Below are positions 62,541 through 64,000 of a stretch of DNA of 64,000 bases, in pieces (positions within the stretch are counted from its first letter, which is position 1; each line of letters starts with the position of its first letter). The notes beneath the pieces were generated by a model that was not told the origin of the DNA, searched no databases, and worked only from the letters and a program-made list of their open reading frames with translations. The translations under genes were made by a program, and so were the position numbers. This DNA comes from Flavihumibacter solisilvae. GTDB taxonomy: Bacteria > Bacteroidota > Bacteroidia > Chitinophagales > Chitinophagaceae. The DNA lies in assembly GCF_000814475.1 (NCBI RefSeq), contig NZ_JSVC01000011.1, positions 156,022 through 220,021 of the forward strand. The letters run 5' to 3'.

Positions 62541-64000
62541 TCAGGTTTTGCTTAAAAATGGAAATTTCTTTTTCTTGCGCCTGGTATCGAAATAGTCTCC
62601 GTCCTGCTTTCCGTAGCCATAGCCGTATCCGTAACCATAGCCATAACCATAGCCATGTTTTGCAGATACATCATTAATTATGATAGCCATATTCGGGAGT
62701 CTTTTATTGGCGTATAGTTTGTCGATCATTTCTACAACCTTTTTCACAGTATACCCTTGCCTAATAATATACAGTGTTACATCCGCAAACCGACCTAATG
62801 AAATTGCATCGCTAACAACGCCAACGGGAGCTGAGTCAACTATAATGACATCGAAATTTGCCTTCGCCCAATCGAACAATTCGTCAATCTTATCGATGAG
62901 CAACATTTCGGATGGATTTGGCGGTATAACTCCACAAGGAAGCAGATATAGGCCATCAACATCATTTACCTTCATTATAAGATCATTCGCCTGGTCGTTG
63001 GTAACCAGGAAAGTAGATATTCCACGCCTGCTCGTAACTCCCAGATTTGAGGCTACTTTTGGTTTTCTGATATCAAACTCCATGATCAGGGTTTTCTTTC
63101 CTGCAAGAGCGTAAGCTGCTCCTATATTGGTGCTCACAAATGATTTCCCCTCTCCACTCATGGAGGATGTGACGAGAATAGTCGGCTTCTCATTCTGTTT
63201 CGTCAGAAATGCCATGTTCGTCCGTATAGCTCGAAATTGCTCAGTTATAAAACTTCTGTTTTGTTTAGTGACCAGAAGGGGACTCGGATCATCAGAATTG
63301 CCTACTTCACCGGCAATCGGCGTTTCGGTATTATTTTCAATGTCTGATTTAACCGTGATTTTATCATTAAAAAATTCGATGCCAGCTATTATTAAGATTG
63401 GTATAGCCAATCCTCCAAGTAAAAATTTCAGATATACAGATGCTGCAATTGGCGAAACCAGGTTTGCCCTTTCTGTTGCGGCCTGAATTACAGCGGAATT
63501 AGGAACCAGGGCTGCGGCACCTATGGCTACTTCTTCTTTTTTTGAAAGCAATAAAATATATAATTCTTCCTTTATTTTTTGTTGCCTTTCAATATTAATT
63601 AACTGACGGGCCTTCCCCGGAACACTTGTTGCTTTCGACTGTGCCTGGTTATATTTTTGTTGTAATTGAGTATAAAGAATATCATATGACTTTTCTACAT
63701 TCTTCAATGCCTCGATGATATCTGCTTTTAATTTATTCAATGTAACTGCCATGTCCTGAACACGAGGGTTCAATGGAGTTGTCGTCTTTAACAGTGTTGA
63801 CCTTTGAAGTTGAATTTCATTATAAGAAGCGATCAGTGGCGTTAAAGTAGGTTCCTCTATACCGAGATTCACAGGTACAGTATTTTCTCTATTTGCTTCA
63901 TCAGCGAGATAGTTTTTCAGCCAATTCAGAACTTTTTTCTTTACAACAACTTCACTTGAGCGGGTATCCAGTGTGTTCATCGAACCGACATAAAGTTCAG
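62541..64000 (-). CDS. Polysaccharide co-polymerase/BY-kinase (Wzc-like), N terminus outside window
   Basis: The frame stays open to the window edge (ELYVGS before the ATG at 63980), so the first 300 or so residues are missing. Visible are the periplasmic coiled-coil part, the second membrane segment (YLKFLLGGLAIPILIIAGIE) and the kinase domain with Walker A TSSMSGEGKSFVSTN, Walker A' LIMEFDIRKPKV and Walker B VIIVDSAPVGVV. The tail has seven Gly-Tyr units (from KHGYGYGYG) and a basic end. The tail is the expected autophosphorylation site and substrate of the CpsB-type phosphatase. It should control chain length and export of the polymer. Confidence 0.95.
   Translation of the reverse strand, partial: ELYVGSMNTLDTRSSEVVVKKKVLNWLKNYLADEANRENTVPVNLGIEEPTLTPLIASYNEIQLQRSTLLKTTTPLNPRVQDMAVTLNKLKADIIEALKNVEKSYDILYTQLQQKYNQAQSKATSVPGKARQLINIERQQKIKEELYILLLSKKEEVAIGAAALVPNSAVIQAATERANLVSPIAASVYLKFLLGGLAIPILIIAGIEFFNDKITVKSDIENNTETPIAGEVGNSDDPSPLLVTKQNRSFITEQFRAIRTNMAFLTKQNEKPTILVTSSMSGEGKSFVSTNIGAAYALAGKKTLIMEFDIRKPKVASNLGVTSRRGISTFLVTNDQANDLIMKVNDVDGLYLLPCGVIPPNPSEMLLIDKIDELFDWAKANFDVIIVDSAPVGVVSDAISLGRFADVTLYIIRQGYTVKKVVEMIDKLYANKRLPNMAIIINDVSAKHGYGYGYGYGYGYGYGKQDGDYFDTRRKKKKFPFLSKT

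Overview
The window reads as a chromosomal segment of a Bacteroidota organism, most likely of the Chitinophagaceae/Sphingobacteriia type. The signs are FecR, ECF-sigma, LytTR and AraC regulators, FtsX-type permeases of the long Bacteroidetes form, alginate-export-type porins, an almost complete lack of Shine-Dalgarno sequences, and several -7 boxes of the TAnnTTTG type close to start codons. This assignment is inferred from gene families; no rRNA is present. Both window edges cut a gene.

0-16 kb, housekeeping and catabolic genes. The end of an ABC permease faces a Crp/Fnr regulator. Divergent from the regulator are a methyltransferase, a SulP anion transporter and a PAP2 phosphatase. Next come two related units, each with an alginate-export-family porin and an isochorismatase-fold hydrolase. 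The larger unit also has a secreted amidohydrolase, a DUF1275 membrane protein and a YceI protein, and lies behind an AraC regulator and a membrane-anchored winged-helix regulator. A fumarylacetoacetate-hydrolase-family gene closes the region.

16.4-29.5 kb, first polysaccharide operon. Twelve genes run on the minus strand with almost no gaps, from a Wzz-like protein to a Wzi-like protein. Between them are an epimerase, a MurJ/Wzx-like flippase, a cupin, a DegT aminotransferase, a methyltransferase, four glycosyltransferases including a WecB/TagA/CpsF member, and a Wzy-like polymerase. A good promoter lies about 210 bases upstream of the first gene.

29.5-39 kb, mixed regulators and small metabolism. 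There is a MORN-type lipoprotein, tRNA-Arg(CCG) with its terminator, marC, and an idi-cobS-cobC operon. An ECF sigma gene and a CarH-like B12-binding MerR regulator lie next to that operon. These are followed by LytTR, FecR and AraC genes and by a three-gene cassette (Ig-like protein, DUF5675, small membrane protein) behind three 11-bp direct repeats and a second LytTR gene.

39-64 kb, second capsule or exopolysaccharide locus. A BY-kinase (cut by the window end), an ABC flippase, seven glycosyltransferases, a pyruvyltransferase, a large secreted protein of unknown function, a Wzy-like polymerase, a WcaF-like acetyltransferase, and the GDP-fucose genes gmd and fcl form one long minus-strand array. 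It ends at a plus-strand MBOAT-SGNH O-acylation pair and a CpsB-type phosphatase. The outer end of the locus is scarred: it holds the C-terminal stump of a second CpsB phosphatase, an acyltransferase gene, and a broken exostosin-like glycosyltransferase. This suggests exchange of locus content by recombination. Together the two loci supply two Wzy-type polymers with different flippases. Neither carries a recognisable initiating sugar-phosphate transferase inside this window.
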